Assembly: GCF_013376415.1 (NCBI RefSeq)
Contig: NZ_WYET01000004.1
Coordinates: forward strand, 310,001 to 374,000
Direction of reading: 5' to 3'
DNA: 64,000 bases
Source of the DNA: Flagellimonas chongwuensis
Lineage (GTDB): Bacteria; Bacteroidota; Bacteroidia; Flavobacteriales; Flavobacteriaceae
Made by a program: the position numbers and the translations under genes. Each line of letters opens with the position of its first letter. Positions within the stretch are counted from its first letter, which is position 1. Under the pieces are notes generated by a model. The model saw nothing but the letters and a program-made list of their open reading frames with translations. It did not search any database and was not told the origin of the DNA. Positions 8,784 to 17,669 of this stretch are shown in pieces.

Positions 8784-9538
8784 ATCTTGATATCAAAACC
8801 GTGAAGTAAAATCAGACGGAAACCCACGTAGAGTACCAAAATACTGGTAAGCACACCCAAAAACTTCAGGTTGAACTTCTTGTTTGATAGATAAGAACCG
8901 ATACTCCCTCCTATTACCACGGCAACAATAAGCTGTAGCATCAATTCATTGTTCAGTTTAAAGGTGCCTGCCACGTTGAGACCTATAAGCCCAGAAATAG
9001 AATTCACCAAAATAAAAACAGAGGCCAGCGAGGCCACTACTCTCGGATTTTCCCACTTCAATAGATTAAGGACTGGCGACAAAAAGATGCCTCCACCTAT
9101 TCCAGAAATTCCAGAAAGCAAGCCGATACCACCACCAAGCAGTGATTTTTTCGGATTAGAAAATTTCTTTGAGTCCAATTTTTTCTTCGCAAAGCGAAGC
9201 AACATAAAAACTCCTGCTAAAATCAATGCGCTTCCTAATACCAGAAAAAATACGGTTTGCGATAAGCGGATTTGTGCACCTAGATAAGCAAATGGGATAC
9301 TCACCACCAAAAACGGCCAGAATAACTTCATATCAAACACCCGGTTCCGAATAAAAACTATAGTGCCTATGGTCACCACGCAAATATTTAAAATGAGGGC
9401 TGTGGAACGGATTTCATAAAAATCGGTCAGGAAAAGGCTTAAAATGGCCAAATAACTGGAGCCGCCACCAAATCCAACAGAGCTATAGAACAGCGCAATC
9501 AAAAAGAAGACTATGGGTAAATATTCAACTGTCATCAA
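8780..9538 (-). CDS. TauE/SafE-family permease at the end of the molybdenum-cofactor operon
   Basis: A 252-residue permease with seven to eight membrane segments and the family repeats YSSVGFGGGSSYLAI and LSGISGIGGGIFLSP. It is the last gene of the operon, 3 bases after moeA. The family carries sulfite, sulfonates or other small anions. Its position in a Mo-cofactor operon that has no modABC genes nearby makes an oxyanion or a sulfur product of cofactor sulfuration a reasonable guess, but nothing in the sequence shows the substrate. It is clearly diverged from the 4218-4970 paralogue. Confidence 0.85.
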   Translation of the reverse strand: MMTVEYLPIVFFLIALFYSSVGFGGGSSYLAILSLFLTDFYEIRSTALILNICVVTIGTIVFIRNRVFDMKLFWPFLVVSIPFAYLGAQIRLSQTVFFLVLGSALILAGVFMLLRFAKKKLDSKKFSNPKKSLLGGGIGLLSGISGIGGGIFLSPVLNLLKWENPRVVASLASVFILVNSISGLIGLNVAGTFKLNNELMLQLIVAVVIGGSIGSYLSNKKFNLKFLGVLTSILVLYVGFRLILLHGFDIKI

Positions 9539-9541
9539 TTA

Positions 9542-10705
9542 TTAAATTAGTTTACACCTTACCAAATCACCTTCTTTCAATACCTCGCCATCATCCACAA
9601 AAGCAAGTGCGTTGCCTTTGGCCATGGATTGAATCATGGAAGACCCCTGTCCATCAAGAATCTCTACTTTTCCTTCAACGATAGCAGCTTTTAGAAAGGA
9701 TGGTCGCCCAAAACGGTTTTCATACCCATGTTTTATTGGGAATTGATAAGTAGTCAAACCTACGTTCTCATATCCCGATAACTTTTGGAGCAACGGAAGC
9801 ACGTACACATAAAAACAGGTCAATGAAGATGCTGGATTCCCGGGCAAGGCAAACACAAACTGATTACCTTTCCTCCCAAAATATAATGGCTTACCTGGTT
9901 TTTGAAAGACCTTGTAAAACAATTCGTTAACTCCATTTTCTTCGAGGGATTGTTTTACAAAATCGTAATCCCCAACCGATATTCCTCCAGAAATAATCAA
10001 TACATCACAAGAGTCCAATGCCGTTTTGATGCCTGCTTTTGTGGCCTCAAAATCATCTTGTATCTGAGTTTTTTGATGATGCTGAAACCCAAATTGCTGA
10101 AGTGCCCCAGAAATCGCGTAGCTGTTGGATTCGTATATCTGTCCTTCGGTTTTGGGTTCTCCCGGTTTTACGAGTTCATTTCCCGTGGTGATTATATTGA
10201 CTTGTGGTTTAGAAAAAACGTCCAATTGCGATAATCCCAAACTGCCCATCAAAGCTAATGATGGTGGATTCAAAACGTGTCGTTTTTCAAATACGGCTTG
10301 CCCTTCGGTCAACTGACCGCCTTTTTTTCGAATGTTCTGACCAGTTTTGGGCATTTCATCAAGAAGTAACGTCTTGTCTTTGGCAGATGTTTTCTCCTGC
10401 ATCATTACAGCAGTAGTGTTTTGGGGTACCTTGGCACCCGTAAAAATCCGAACCGCTTCGCCATCTTGCAATGAAACTTCCTTGGAATCGCCAGCAGCGA
10501 CCTCACCTACTAATCGGTATTCCTGATAAAGTCCGCAAAGCGCATAACCGTCCATCGCGGAATTATCAAACTCGGGCACATCAAAAGGAGCTGTCGTATT
10601 TGTTGAAAGTGCATAACCCAATGCCTCATTTAGAGGTTTTGATTCACTTTTTAAACTGATTTTTTGATCCTGAATGCTTCGAAGTGCTTCTTCAATTGTA
10701 ACCAT
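9542..10705 (-). CDS. moeA: Molybdopterin molybdotransferase MoeA
   Basis: A 387-residue MoeA, which inserts molybdate into adenylylated molybdopterin. Domain order is normal: an N-terminal split domain with FDVPEFDNSAMDGYAL, then the MoCF-binding domain with ISGGISVGDYDFVKQSLE at about residues 236-253 and KPLYFGRKGNQFVFALPGNPASS at about 275-300, then the C-terminal beta-barrel domain. The length fits the bacterial enzyme. The ATG overlaps the last base of moaA, so the two are coupled. Confidence 0.95.
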   Translation of the reverse strand: MVTIEEALRSIQDQKISLKSESKPLNEALGYALSTNTTAPFDVPEFDNSAMDGYALCGLYQEYRLVGEVAAGDSKEVSLQDGEAVRIFTGAKVPQNTTAVMMQEKTSAKDKTLLLDEMPKTGQNIRKKGGQLTEGQAVFEKRHVLNPPSLALMGSLGLSQLDVFSKPQVNIITTGNELVKPGEPKTEGQIYESNSYAISGALQQFGFQHHQKTQIQDDFEATKAGIKTALDSCDVLIISGGISVGDYDFVKQSLEENGVNELFYKVFQKPGKPLYFGRKGNQFVFALPGNPASSLTCFYVYVLPLLQKLSGYENVGLTTYQFPIKHGYENRFGRPSFLKAAIVEGKVEILDGQGSSMIQSMAKGNALAFVDDGEVLKEGDLVRCKLI

Positions 10706-11697
10706 TAGCCTCCTATTGAAATCATTGAACGGTTTTGCTCGTAGTGGTCGGCGTCCATTTTAACATCCATGCCATCACGGGAATGCTTTTTGGATTTTAT
10801 CGCCTCCAAAATGGTGTTTTCAATTTGTTCTCCATTGCGAAGTGGGGTCAACAAATCGGTTTCTGAGGTGGCAAACAGACAGTTTTTCATCTTACCATCA
10901 GCAGTTAAACGAATACGGTTGCACTCATCACAAAACGGGTTGGTAATCGTACTTACAATGCCAAAACTGCCCTTGTGGCCCTTCACTCTAAAATTGGTGG
11001 AGGTACTGTGCATTGGAGTGTCAAGTGTTTCGATTTCCCCAAATTTATCGCCAACGGTCTTTAATATTTCTTCTTTGGAAACTACCTTGCTCCAGTCCCA
11101 TTTGTTGCCCTTAAATGGCATAAACTCTATAAACTTGGGGGTAATATTTTTATCCTTGGTCAAGGCAATAAAATCATTGATTTCCTTGTCGTTCACACCT
11201 TTGATCAGCACAATATTGAGCTTGATGTCCATATCCATGTCCAAGGCCATATTCAAGTTTCGCATAATGCGCTCATAATAATCCCGCTTGGTGATGAAAA
11301 TGGATTTGGCCTTGTCCAAGGTATCCAAACTAAAATTGATTTTGCGCAGCCCAATTTTGTCGAACAGGTCTAGATATTTGTCAAGTACAATTCCGTTGGT
11401 GGTCAATTTTAGGGTCACGCCCAATTTGGCCAGCTCTTCGACCAAAAAACCGAAATTCTTCCGAACCAAAGGTTCGCCGCCCGTCAACCGTACCGTATCC
11501 ACGCCCAAATCCCGAAACGTCCGTGTCATTTCAATGATTTCCTCCAGCGTCATGATACTCGGCTTTTCCATCAACTCAATACCTTCTTCGGGCATGCAGT
11601 AAAAGCACCGCAGGTTGCATCGGTCCGTCAATGAAATACGCAGATAGGTATGTGGCCTACCGAAATTGTCTATTACTTGTGGTTTTTTGTCAATCAT
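10705..11697 (-). CDS. moaA: GTP 3',8-cyclase MoaA
   Basis: A 330-residue radical-SAM enzyme that, with MoaC, turns GTP into cyclic pyranopterin monophosphate, the first step of Mo-cofactor synthesis. The N-terminal [4Fe-4S] motif is CNLRCFYC at about residues 28-35. The C-terminal cluster is CDECNRIRLTADGKMKNC, and the protein ends in GG (SMISIGG), which is needed for radical-SAM turnover. TGGEPLVR is also intact. The gene overlaps moaCB by 8 bases. Confidence 0.97.
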   Translation of the reverse strand: MIDKKPQVIDNFGRPHTYLRISLTDRCNLRCFYCMPEEGIELMEKPSIMTLEEIIEMTRTFRDLGVDTVRLTGGEPLVRKNFGFLVEELAKLGVTLKLTTNGIVLDKYLDLFDKIGLRKINFSLDTLDKAKSIFITKRDYYERIMRNLNMALDMDMDIKLNIVLIKGVNDKEINDFIALTKDKNITPKFIEFMPFKGNKWDWSKVVSKEEILKTVGDKFGEIETLDTPMHSTSTNFRVKGHKGSFGIVSTITNPFCDECNRIRLTADGKMKNCLFATSETDLLTPLRNGEQIENTILEAIKSKKHSRDGMDVKMDADHYEQNRSMISIGG

Positions 11698-12586
11698 GTC
11701 TTTTTCCTTCTATCACTTTGAATGCATGCAGCACGTGCGGGAAAATCGCATCCATGGATTCCGCTGCTCCTTTAGTAGAGCCCGGCAGTGCCAATATCAA
11801 TTTACCGTCCTTGATGCCCGCGATGGAACGCGAGAACATCGCATACGGCATCCGATTTTGCCCATAGCTACGCATTTGTTCTTCTACTCCTTTAAGTTTG
11901 ATGTCCAACAAGGGCTCCAAGGTCTGTGGGGTGACATCTCGTGGCCCCACACCCGTTCCTCCCGTAAAAATCAGTAGGTCTGCAGTGGTGTTTTCCACTT
12001 TTTTGATGATTTCCTCTGCCTCATCGGGAATGATGCTTTTTTGGGATGGCACACCCAGAGACTTCAATTTCTCAATGATAGCCTCTCCTGCCCTATCCTC
12101 GCCTTTTCCTTTGGAAATGGTATCGGAACAAACAACAACATCGGCAGTCAACCCTTCCGAATTGATTTTATAGGAAGATTTCCCTCCTTTTTTGGATTTA
12201 AGGCGAATAATGCCGATTTCCACATTTTTGTCAATCGGTTTTAGCATATCGTACATGGTAAGGGCCACAACACTTGCTCCGTGCATCGCCTCTACCTCTA
12301 CCCCTGTTTTGTAAATGGTCTTTACCGTCATGGAAATGGTAATGTCCAAACCGTCAATTTCATAATCGATGCCCGTATATTCAATGGGTAACGGATGACA
12401 ATCGGGCAATAGGTCCGGCGTTTTTTTGACGCCAAACAAGCCGGCTGCCTTGGCCATTTCAAACACATTCCCTTTGGGAACTTCGTTGTTTTTGATAGCA
12501 TCAATTGTAGCTTGGCTACTTGTTTTTACTATAGCTTCTGCGGTAGCTTCCCGCAAAGTGGTCACTTTATGTGTAATGTCTACCAT
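11690..12586 (-). CDS. moaCB: Bifunctional MoaC-MoaB fusion
   Basis: A 298-residue fusion. Residues 1-145 are cyclic pyranopterin monophosphate synthase (MoaC), with CHPLPIEY and EVEAMHGASVVALTMYDM. Residues 150-298 are the MoaB/MogA-type molybdopterin adenylyltransferase, with DVVVCSDTISKG, FTGGTGVGPRDVTPQ and LPGSTKGAAESM. MoaC makes the pterin; the second domain activates molybdopterin with AMP before MoeA acts. This fused form is familiar in Bacteroidota. It starts immediately after moaE ends. Confidence 0.95.
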   Translation of the reverse strand: MVDITHKVTTLREATAEAIVKTSSQATIDAIKNNEVPKGNVFEMAKAAGLFGVKKTPDLLPDCHPLPIEYTGIDYEIDGLDITISMTVKTIYKTGVEVEAMHGASVVALTMYDMLKPIDKNVEIGIIRLKSKKGGKSSYKINSEGLTADVVVCSDTISKGKGEDRAGEAIIEKLKSLGVPSQKSIIPDEAEEIIKKVENTTADLLIFTGGTGVGPRDVTPQTLEPLLDIKLKGVEEQMRSYGQNRMPYAMFSRSIAGIKDGKLILALPGSTKGAAESMDAIFPHVLHAFKVIEGKRHD

Positions 12587-13033
12587 TTACTTATTTACTT
12601 TCCATTGATGGGTTTCGTCCTCAAAAATCTCTTTGCCAAAAACGGGTACTTTCGCTTTGATTTCCTCTACCAAAAAGTTGGTGGCCTCTATGGCTATCTT
12701 TCTATGCGCCGATGATGTGAACACGAACAGACACAACTCTCCAACATTTACTTTACCCAAACTGTGATACACATGGGCACAGGTAATATCGAACTTAGTA
12801 AAGGTTGCTTCGCGTATTTCATGGAACACATTTTCCGCCATTTCCTCATAGGCAGTGTAATCAATAGCGGTGACGGTTTTGCCCTCCACTTCGTCTGCCC
12901 TGATTTGTCCCAAAAAAATACTGTGTGCGCCAATATTGGTCTTACTTTGGTGGTTGGCCACCGAAGTCGCTATTTTTTCGGGAGGAATCGCTCCTTGTAC
13001 AAATACTTTTTTTGGTTTCTTTTTATCCATCAA
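12587..13033 (-). CDS. moaE: Molybdopterin synthase catalytic subunit MoaE
   Basis: A 148-residue large subunit of molybdopterin synthase, which transfers sulfur from thiocarboxylated MoaD to cyclic pyranopterin. Visible family features are IFLGQIRADEVEGKTV, YEEMAENVFHEI, VFVFTSSAHRKIAIEAT and the lysine-bearing VPVFGKEIFED near the C-terminus. It overlaps the moeB-like gene by 11 bases. Confidence 0.95.
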   Translation of the reverse strand: MMDKKKPKKVFVQGAIPPEKIATSVANHQSKTNIGAHSIFLGQIRADEVEGKTVTAIDYTAYEEMAENVFHEIREATFTKFDITCAHVYHSLGKVNVGELCLFVFTSSAHRKIAIEATNFLVEEIKAKVPVFGKEIFEDETHQWKVNK

Positions 13034-14036
13034 TAATTGTTTCTATGCCACCTTCCACGTTTTTCAAATTATGAAAGCCAAATTCATTTTTAAGGATTTC
13101 TATGGCGTTCTTGCTTCGCTTTCCTGATTGACAGAACACAAAAACCTCCTGATTATTGGGTATTTCTTGGTATCGCAATGTTAAATCACCCATGGGAATG
13201 CTCAGCACTTTTTTCCCTTTTGGCTTGGGCTGTTCGAACACTTCACGCACATCGAGGTACCACTGTTCTTTATTTTTTAAATCGCAATCAATATAAACAG
13301 GGGCTATCCCGTTCTTGCGGATTTTTTCCACTTCTTCGGGGCGCTTGTTTATGTTAATGGTCTGCTCGCTTGCCTGCATCATGTTGATGAGCTTTAGCTT
13401 ACCTGATAGCACCTCACCCGCCCCCAAAATAATTTTAAGTACTTCCGCAGCCTGCAGTGTTCCCAAGATACCCGGCAACACTCCCAATACTCCCGTTGCC
13501 TCACAACTGATGTTCTGTCGTGTGCTTTTCGGGAACACGCAGCGATACGTTGGCCCATTCTTGAAATTGAAGACCGACAATTGCCCTTCATTTTTATAAA
13601 TGGATGCAAAAACCCAAGGTTTATCAGTCAATATACAGGAATCGTTGATGAGGTACTTGGTTTCAAAATTGTCTGTACCATCCAATACAACATCGTATTG
13701 GTTGATGATGTTCTCTGCGTTCTCGATTGTCAATGGCTCTTCGTACACCTCATACTCTACCTCACTGTTTTGTTTTTCCAGTCGTTCCAAGGCGACAGTA
13801 GCCTTTGACCTTCCTACATCCGACTCTTGAAACAAAACTTGCCTATGCAGGTTGGACATATCGACCTTGTCATGGTCCATCAAACCAATTTTACCGACAC
13901 CTGCACCCACCAAATACATCGCAGCAGGACAACCCAATCCCCCAACACCAACAAGCAACACTTTGGCATTGCGAAGTTTTTGCTGCCCTTCCAGGCCAAC
14001 TTCCGTGAGTTTTATTTGTCTATCATATCTGCTCAT
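13023..14036 (-). CDS. moeB: MoeB/ThiF-type adenylyltransferase with C-terminal rhodanese domain
   Basis: 337 residues. The N-terminal E1-like domain (about 1-235) has the nucleotide loop GVGGLGCPAAMYL, the DGTDNFETKYLIND segment and the catalytic-loop cysteine in SCEATGVLG. The C-terminal rhodanese (about 250-337) has the active-site loop CQSGKRS. Together they adenylate the MoaD C-terminus and receive or transfer persulfide sulfur, probably from the desulfurase at the head of the operon. The structural zinc site of E. coli MoeB (two CxxC pairs) is incomplete: only the single cysteine of TYRC remains. The gene overlaps moaD by 4 bases. Confidence 0.93.
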   Translation of the reverse strand: MSRYDRQIKLTEVGLEGQQKLRNAKVLLVGVGGLGCPAAMYLVGAGVGKIGLMDHDKVDMSNLHRQVLFQESDVGRSKATVALERLEKQNSEVEYEVYEEPLTIENAENIINQYDVVLDGTDNFETKYLINDSCILTDKPWVFASIYKNEGQLSVFNFKNGPTYRCVFPKSTRQNISCEATGVLGVLPGILGTLQAAEVLKIILGAGEVLSGKLKLINMMQASEQTININKRPEEVEKIRKNGIAPVYIDCDLKNKEQWYLDVREVFEQPKPKGKKVLSIPMGDLTLRYQEIPNNQEVFVFCQSGKRSKNAIEILKNEFGFHNLKNVEGGIETIIDG

Positions 14037-14269
14037 CCTCCAGCGAACGGTGGCAACAGTGCCACTTCGTCTCCATCATTAATTGTTATGGTTTCATCCA
14101 AATTTTGGTTCACGGCTATCTGTACCGAATCTTTGTCCGCTATAGCCAATCCGATCAAACATTGTACTTTCAGCTCCGAAGCGGTAAGGGTTTCGTCTAG
14201 TTCCATGACTTCTTCCGACTTTGCAGCGGCTTCCGCCACCAAACCAAAATATTTTACGGTCACTTTCAT
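14033..14269 (-). CDS. moaD: Molybdopterin synthase sulfur carrier MoaD
   Basis: A 78-residue ubiquitin-like protein ending in PPFAGG. The terminal Gly-Gly is the site of adenylation and thiocarboxylation. GDEVALLPPFAGG is the family signature. It overlaps both neighbours by 4 bases, so its translation is coupled to the operon. Confidence 0.95.
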   Translation of the reverse strand: MKVTVKYFGLVAEAAAKSEEVMELDETLTASELKVQCLIGLAIADKDSVQIAVNQNLDETITINDGDEVALLPPFAGG

Positions 14270-14871
14270 GCTTCCATTTTCTTTAATTGTCGAACATCCT
14301 CTTCCGTATCCACATCAAACCCGCCTTTGTTAAAGGTTTCAGTACCATAGTCGAATTCTTTTGCGTAAATCAACTTTTTCGCTCCTTCGTCTCCTTCCAA
14401 TTCCATCAACAATGGAAATGCGTCCTTGTTAAAAATAGCGGGTACTCCAATATTATCACCGTATTTGGAGTAGGTCGCTTTTGGTTTCTTGGTGAGTTGA
14501 GCTTGCACCAGTTTAATTAGGTTAGCGCGTTCCAAAAAGGGTTGGTCGGACACCAGAAACAACACATGGTCCAATCTATCTTCTTCCGCAATCACAGCCT
14601 CTAATCCAAGCTTGATACTAGACGCCATTCCTTCCTCCCAATCGGTGTTAATGACCACTTTAAAGCCGTTCGAATCGATTTTAGCCTGAATTTCTTCATT
14701 CTTAGACCCCAAAACCAAAATCTTGGTTTGAAAACCCAACCCAACAACTTCTTGCATTGTGTGCTCCAAAAGTGTTTTCCCTTTGAATTCAACCAACTGC
14801 TTTGGTCGACCTAAACGGGTAGAGCCACCTGCGGCCAAAACAACCACTGCTATGTTTTCTTCTGAACTCAT
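14266..14871 (-). CDS. mocA: MocA/MobA-like nucleotidyltransferase for molybdenum cofactor
   Basis: A 201-residue NTP transferase with the loop VVVLAAGGSTRLGRPKQL at residues 8-25 and VSDQPF at about 106-111. This is the MocA-like arrangement, in which the enzyme adds CMP to Mo-cofactor for xanthine-dehydrogenase or aldehyde-oxidase type enzymes; MobA, the GMP-adding relative, is the alternative. Adjacency to XdhC favours MocA. It overlaps xdhC and moaD by 4 bases each. Confidence 0.85.
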   Translation of the reverse strand: MSSEENIAVVVLAAGGSTRLGRPKQLVEFKGKTLLEHTMQEVVGLGFQTKILVLGSKNEEIQAKIDSNGFKVVINTDWEEGMASSIKLGLEAVIAEEDRLDHVLFLVSDQPFLERANLIKLVQAQLTKKPKATYSKYGDNIGVPAIFNKDAFPLLMELEGDEGAKKLIYAKEFDYGTETFNKGGFDVDTEEDVRQLKKMEA

Positions 14872-16022
14872 AGGGTTATTTTTTGAAATTGATTTTCAGT
14901 GACATCATGAATCGGCTCGGTTTTCTGCTTTAAAGGTCGAGCTTCTTTTTTGGTCAACACACTTTGGATTTCGGCCAAAATGGATAATCCGATTTCTGCT
15001 GGGGTCTCTGCACCTATTTCCAACCCTACGGGCGCATGGATTTTGGCTAGATCTTCCTTTAACACTTCAATATCTTCATCCGCAAGCTCGTTAAGCATAC
15101 GATTGTACTTTTTTAACGGTCCAAGGATGCCGATATAAGGTGTCTCTGCATTTCCAAGCAATAACTTGAGTACCGCTAGGTCATAATTATAATTATGGCT
15201 CATCAACACGAAACAAGTGCGTTGATCTATATTGATGTTTTTTAGTGTTTCTTCTGGTTTAGTTACAATTACTTCACATGACCCTACAAAACGTTTTTTG
15301 TTGGCGTGTGTTGGTCTGCCATCGGTAACGGTTACTTTCCATCCCAACAAATCAGCTTGTTGCGCCAATATCTGTGCATCATTCCCCGCTCCCACCAAAA
15401 TCAATTTTACAGGAGGTTGATGGATTTGGATGAACACAAAATCTGTTTTCTCTTCCGTTGTGAGCTCTGCAAAACAAGATGCATTTTGATTGATGACCTC
15501 TCTACTTTTAACAAGCAAAGCTTGTTGTAAATCATCGGGAAGCTGCTCCACTGAAACTGCCTGATTTTCATCCGTAACCAAACTGGTTCCCAGTTGTTGT
15601 TGGGATTTATCCAAATTAAAAACAACAGACACCGCCATTGGAACTTCCTGTTCGGCAACAGTTCTCAATAGCTCACAGGGATTATGCCTATCGGTATAAT
15701 TAATGGGCTCGAACAAGACTTGAATAATACCGTTACAGCCCAATTGTGCACCGATTACCGCATCATCCTCATCGCTGGTATCGTAGGTGACCAATTTGTT
15801 TTCCTGTAGGTCCAATGCAAAAAGTGCTTTTCTGAGCGCATCACCTTCCAAACAACCTCCACTAATAGCGCCGATAATGGTTCCAAACTCGTCCACCAAC
15901 ATGCGAGCGCCTGCCCTACGGTAGGATGAACCATCAACATGGACAACAGTAGCTAAAACACAGCGAATACCCTGTGATTTTAATTCTTGATACTGTGCAA
16001 TGATGACATCCAACTCTCTCAT
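14868..16022 (-). CDS. XdhC/CoxI-family molybdoenzyme maturation protein
   Basis: 384 residues. The N-terminal XdhC/CoxI domain (about 10-90) has the ATVVHVDGSSYRRAGARMLV and GCLEGDAL motifs. The C-terminal Rossmann domain (about 205-350) has LILVGAGNDAQILAQ. XdhC binds finished Mo-cofactor, promotes its sulfuration with a cysteine desulfurase and delivers it to xanthine-dehydrogenase-family enzymes. The desulfurase gene directly upstream, with a 4-base overlap, fits this partnership. No client enzyme is in the window. Confidence 0.9.
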   Translation of the reverse strand: MRELDVIIAQYQELKSQGIRCVLATVVHVDGSSYRRAGARMLVDEFGTIIGAISGGCLEGDALRKALFALDLQENKLVTYDTSDEDDAVIGAQLGCNGIIQVLFEPINYTDRHNPCELLRTVAEQEVPMAVSVVFNLDKSQQQLGTSLVTDENQAVSVEQLPDDLQQALLVKSREVINQNASCFAELTTEEKTDFVFIQIHQPPVKLILVGAGNDAQILAQQADLLGWKVTVTDGRPTHANKKRFVGSCEVIVTKPEETLKNINIDQRTCFVLMSHNYNYDLAVLKLLLGNAETPYIGILGPLKKYNRMLNELADEDIEVLKEDLAKIHAPVGLEIGAETPAEIGLSILAEIQSVLTKKEARPLKQKTEPIHDVTENQFQKITL

Positions 16023-17173
16023 ACGGTAATCGTTTTTAGTTGGTTGACGGCTTTTTTGATTTCAGACAAGGCTTTTTCAATGTCTTCCGAAGAGGTGCTT
16101 CGCCCTGTACTGATACGAAGACTGGCCAAGGCTGTATCATCTTCAATTCCCATCGCTTTAAGCACGTGGGACGGATTTACTTGATTTGAAGTGCACGCGG
16201 AACCCCGAGAAACGGCCAAGGTGTTCAAATACCGAAGTAGCTTGGTGCCATCAATTGCTTTAAACGACACATTTGTGGTATTGGATAACCGTTCTTCATC
16301 CCGGCAATTAATGGTTGCTCCGTCTATGGTCAACAACCCCTCCTCCAATTTGTTTTGAAGACTTTTGAATCTTTGCTGATTCTCTACCAAGCTTTGATTC
16401 GCAATTTCACAAGCTGCACCAAAACCAACAATTCCAGGAACATTCAAAGTTCCTGGTCTGACTCCTTTTTCGTGGCTGCCACCGAAAAGATGTTTATCGA
16501 TGGAAATATTATTGCTTTTATTTAAGTATAACGCACCAAGACCTTTGGGGCCATACAATTTGTGTGAAGAAAAAATAGCCATATCCATCCCCAAATCCTG
16601 TAAATCCACTGGAATTTTGCCCACTGCCTGTGTAATGTCGGACATCACAGAAATACTCTTGGCATGCACTATTTCAGTTATGGTTTTTATCGGATGAATC
16701 AACCCGGTTTCGTTGTTCGCCAGCATCATGCAAACCAAAATCGTGGAGGGTTTTATGGCCGCTTCCAATTCAATCAAGTCAATATTTCCTTGCCTGTCCA
16801 CATCCAAATAGGTAACTTCAAAACCATCTGATTCCAATGCTTCCAAAGTATCTAAGACTGCTTTATGCTCTGTTTTGCAGGAAATTATATGATTCCCTTT
16901 ATCGCTATTTCTTTTACAAAATCCGAACAAGGCCAGATTGGCGGCTTCCGTAGCTCCCGATGTAAACGTTATTTCGGTTGCCCTACAATTCACCAGTTTG
17001 GCAACTTGATTTCTAGCAGTTGCTACTGCGTCTTCAGCATGCCAACCAAAAGAATGGTCGCTGTTCGCATTGCCAAAATTTTGGGTAAAATACGGCAGCA
17101 TGGCCTCCACTACCTTTGTGTCGGTGGGTGTGGTCGCATTATAATCCAAATATATTTTTTTAGTAAGAGACAA
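16019..17173 (-). CDS. Cysteine desulfurase (NifS/IscS family)
   Basis: A 384-residue PLP enzyme that takes sulfur from cysteine. YLDYNATTPTD is near the N-terminus, the PLP lysine is in FSSHKLYGPKG, and the persulfide cysteine is in SRGSACTSNQ. The short loop around that cysteine is IscS/NifS-like. As first gene of the Mo-cofactor operon it probably supplies sulfur to the MoeB rhodanese/MoaD branch and to XdhC-bound cofactor, instead of general Fe-S assembly. It is divergent from the ars operon, so the shared 152-base gap must hold its promoter. Confidence 0.93.
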   Translation of the reverse strand: MSLTKKIYLDYNATTPTDTKVVEAMLPYFTQNFGNANSDHSFGWHAEDAVATARNQVAKLVNCRATEITFTSGATEAANLALFGFCKRNSDKGNHIISCKTEHKAVLDTLEALESDGFEVTYLDVDRQGNIDLIELEAAIKPSTILVCMMLANNETGLIHPIKTITEIVHAKSISVMSDITQAVGKIPVDLQDLGMDMAIFSSHKLYGPKGLGALYLNKSNNISIDKHLFGGSHEKGVRPGTLNVPGIVGFGAACEIANQSLVENQQRFKSLQNKLEEGLLTIDGATINCRDEERLSNTTNVSFKAIDGTKLLRYLNTLAVSRGSACTSNQVNPSHVLKAMGIEDDTALASLRISTGRSTSSEDIEKALSEIKKAVNQLKTITV

Positions 17174-17277
17174 ATTATAATCGTTATGTTTTGATATGCA
17201 TAACGCAATTTAATAAGAATCATCTAGCTTTCACTTATGTTTTTCAAACCATTAAGAAATAAAATCAAATAAAATTT

Positions 17278-17307
17278 TTGACACATTTATTATTAATCGT
17301 AATATTG
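17278..17307 (+). promoter_or_regulatory. Promoter of the ars operon
   Basis: TTG at 17278-17280 and TAATATTG at 17300-17307, separated by 19 bases, match the Bacteroidota -33/-7 pattern with one mismatch in the -7 box. The box overlaps the palindromic operator at 17302-17313, so a bound repressor would cover it. Confidence 0.65.
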
Positions 17308-17313
17308 CAATAT
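17302..17313. promoter_or_regulatory. Candidate ArsR operator, copy 1
   Basis: Perfect 12-base palindrome ATATTGCAATAT, 12 bases before the arsR ATG and on top of the -7 box. It is part of a 21-base stretch (17292-17312) repeated at 17670-17690. Confidence 0.65.
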
Positions 17314-17325
17314 ACAAATAAGACA

Positions 17326-17655
17326 ATGGGCTTAGCCAAAACAGAAATATTTACGGACAAACAAAACGAGATTGCACAATACGCGAAGGTGTTCGGACAC
17401 CCTGCCCGTGTCGCCATTCTTCAGTATTTGTACAAGCTGAACGCATGTGTTTGCGGTGATTTGGTAGATGAAATTGGTTTGGCGCAACCCACTATTTCTC
17501 AACATTTAAAGGAGTTAAAAAACTTAGGCCTCATCAAGGGAAATGTTGAAGGAACCAGCGTTTGTTACTGTATTGATGTTGATAATTGGAAGAAAATGAA
17601 AAACGTAATGTCAGATTTCTTGAATCAAGATCTCAACCAAAAGGATTGTTGTTAA
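17326..17655 (+). CDS. arsR: ArsR/SmtB-family metalloid-responsive repressor
   Basis: A 109-residue winged helix repressor. The metal-binding helix reads LNACVCGDLV, like the CVC box of As(III)-sensing ArsR, followed by the recognition helix QPTISQHLKELKNLGLI. Further cysteines occur in CYC and in the C-terminal CC. The ATG at 17326 is chosen because the longer frame from TTG 17278 would run through the promoter and operator. It is the first gene of the ars operon and probably autoregulated; arsenite would release it from the palindrome. Confidence 0.92.
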   Translation: MGLAKTEIFTDKQNEIAQYAKVFGHPARVAILQYLYKLNACVCGDLVDEIGLAQPTISQHLKELKNLGLIKGNVEGTSVCYCIDVDNWKKMKNVMSDFLNQDLNQKDCC

Positions 17656-17669
17656 AAAAATTTAATATC

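Noticed and set aside
17174-17325. Possible molybdenum-cofactor riboswitch between the Mo operon and arsR
   Set aside because: The gap is short and A/T-rich, without the GC-rich multi-stem layout of the Moco RNA; the space is accounted for by two divergent promoters and the ArsR palindrome.
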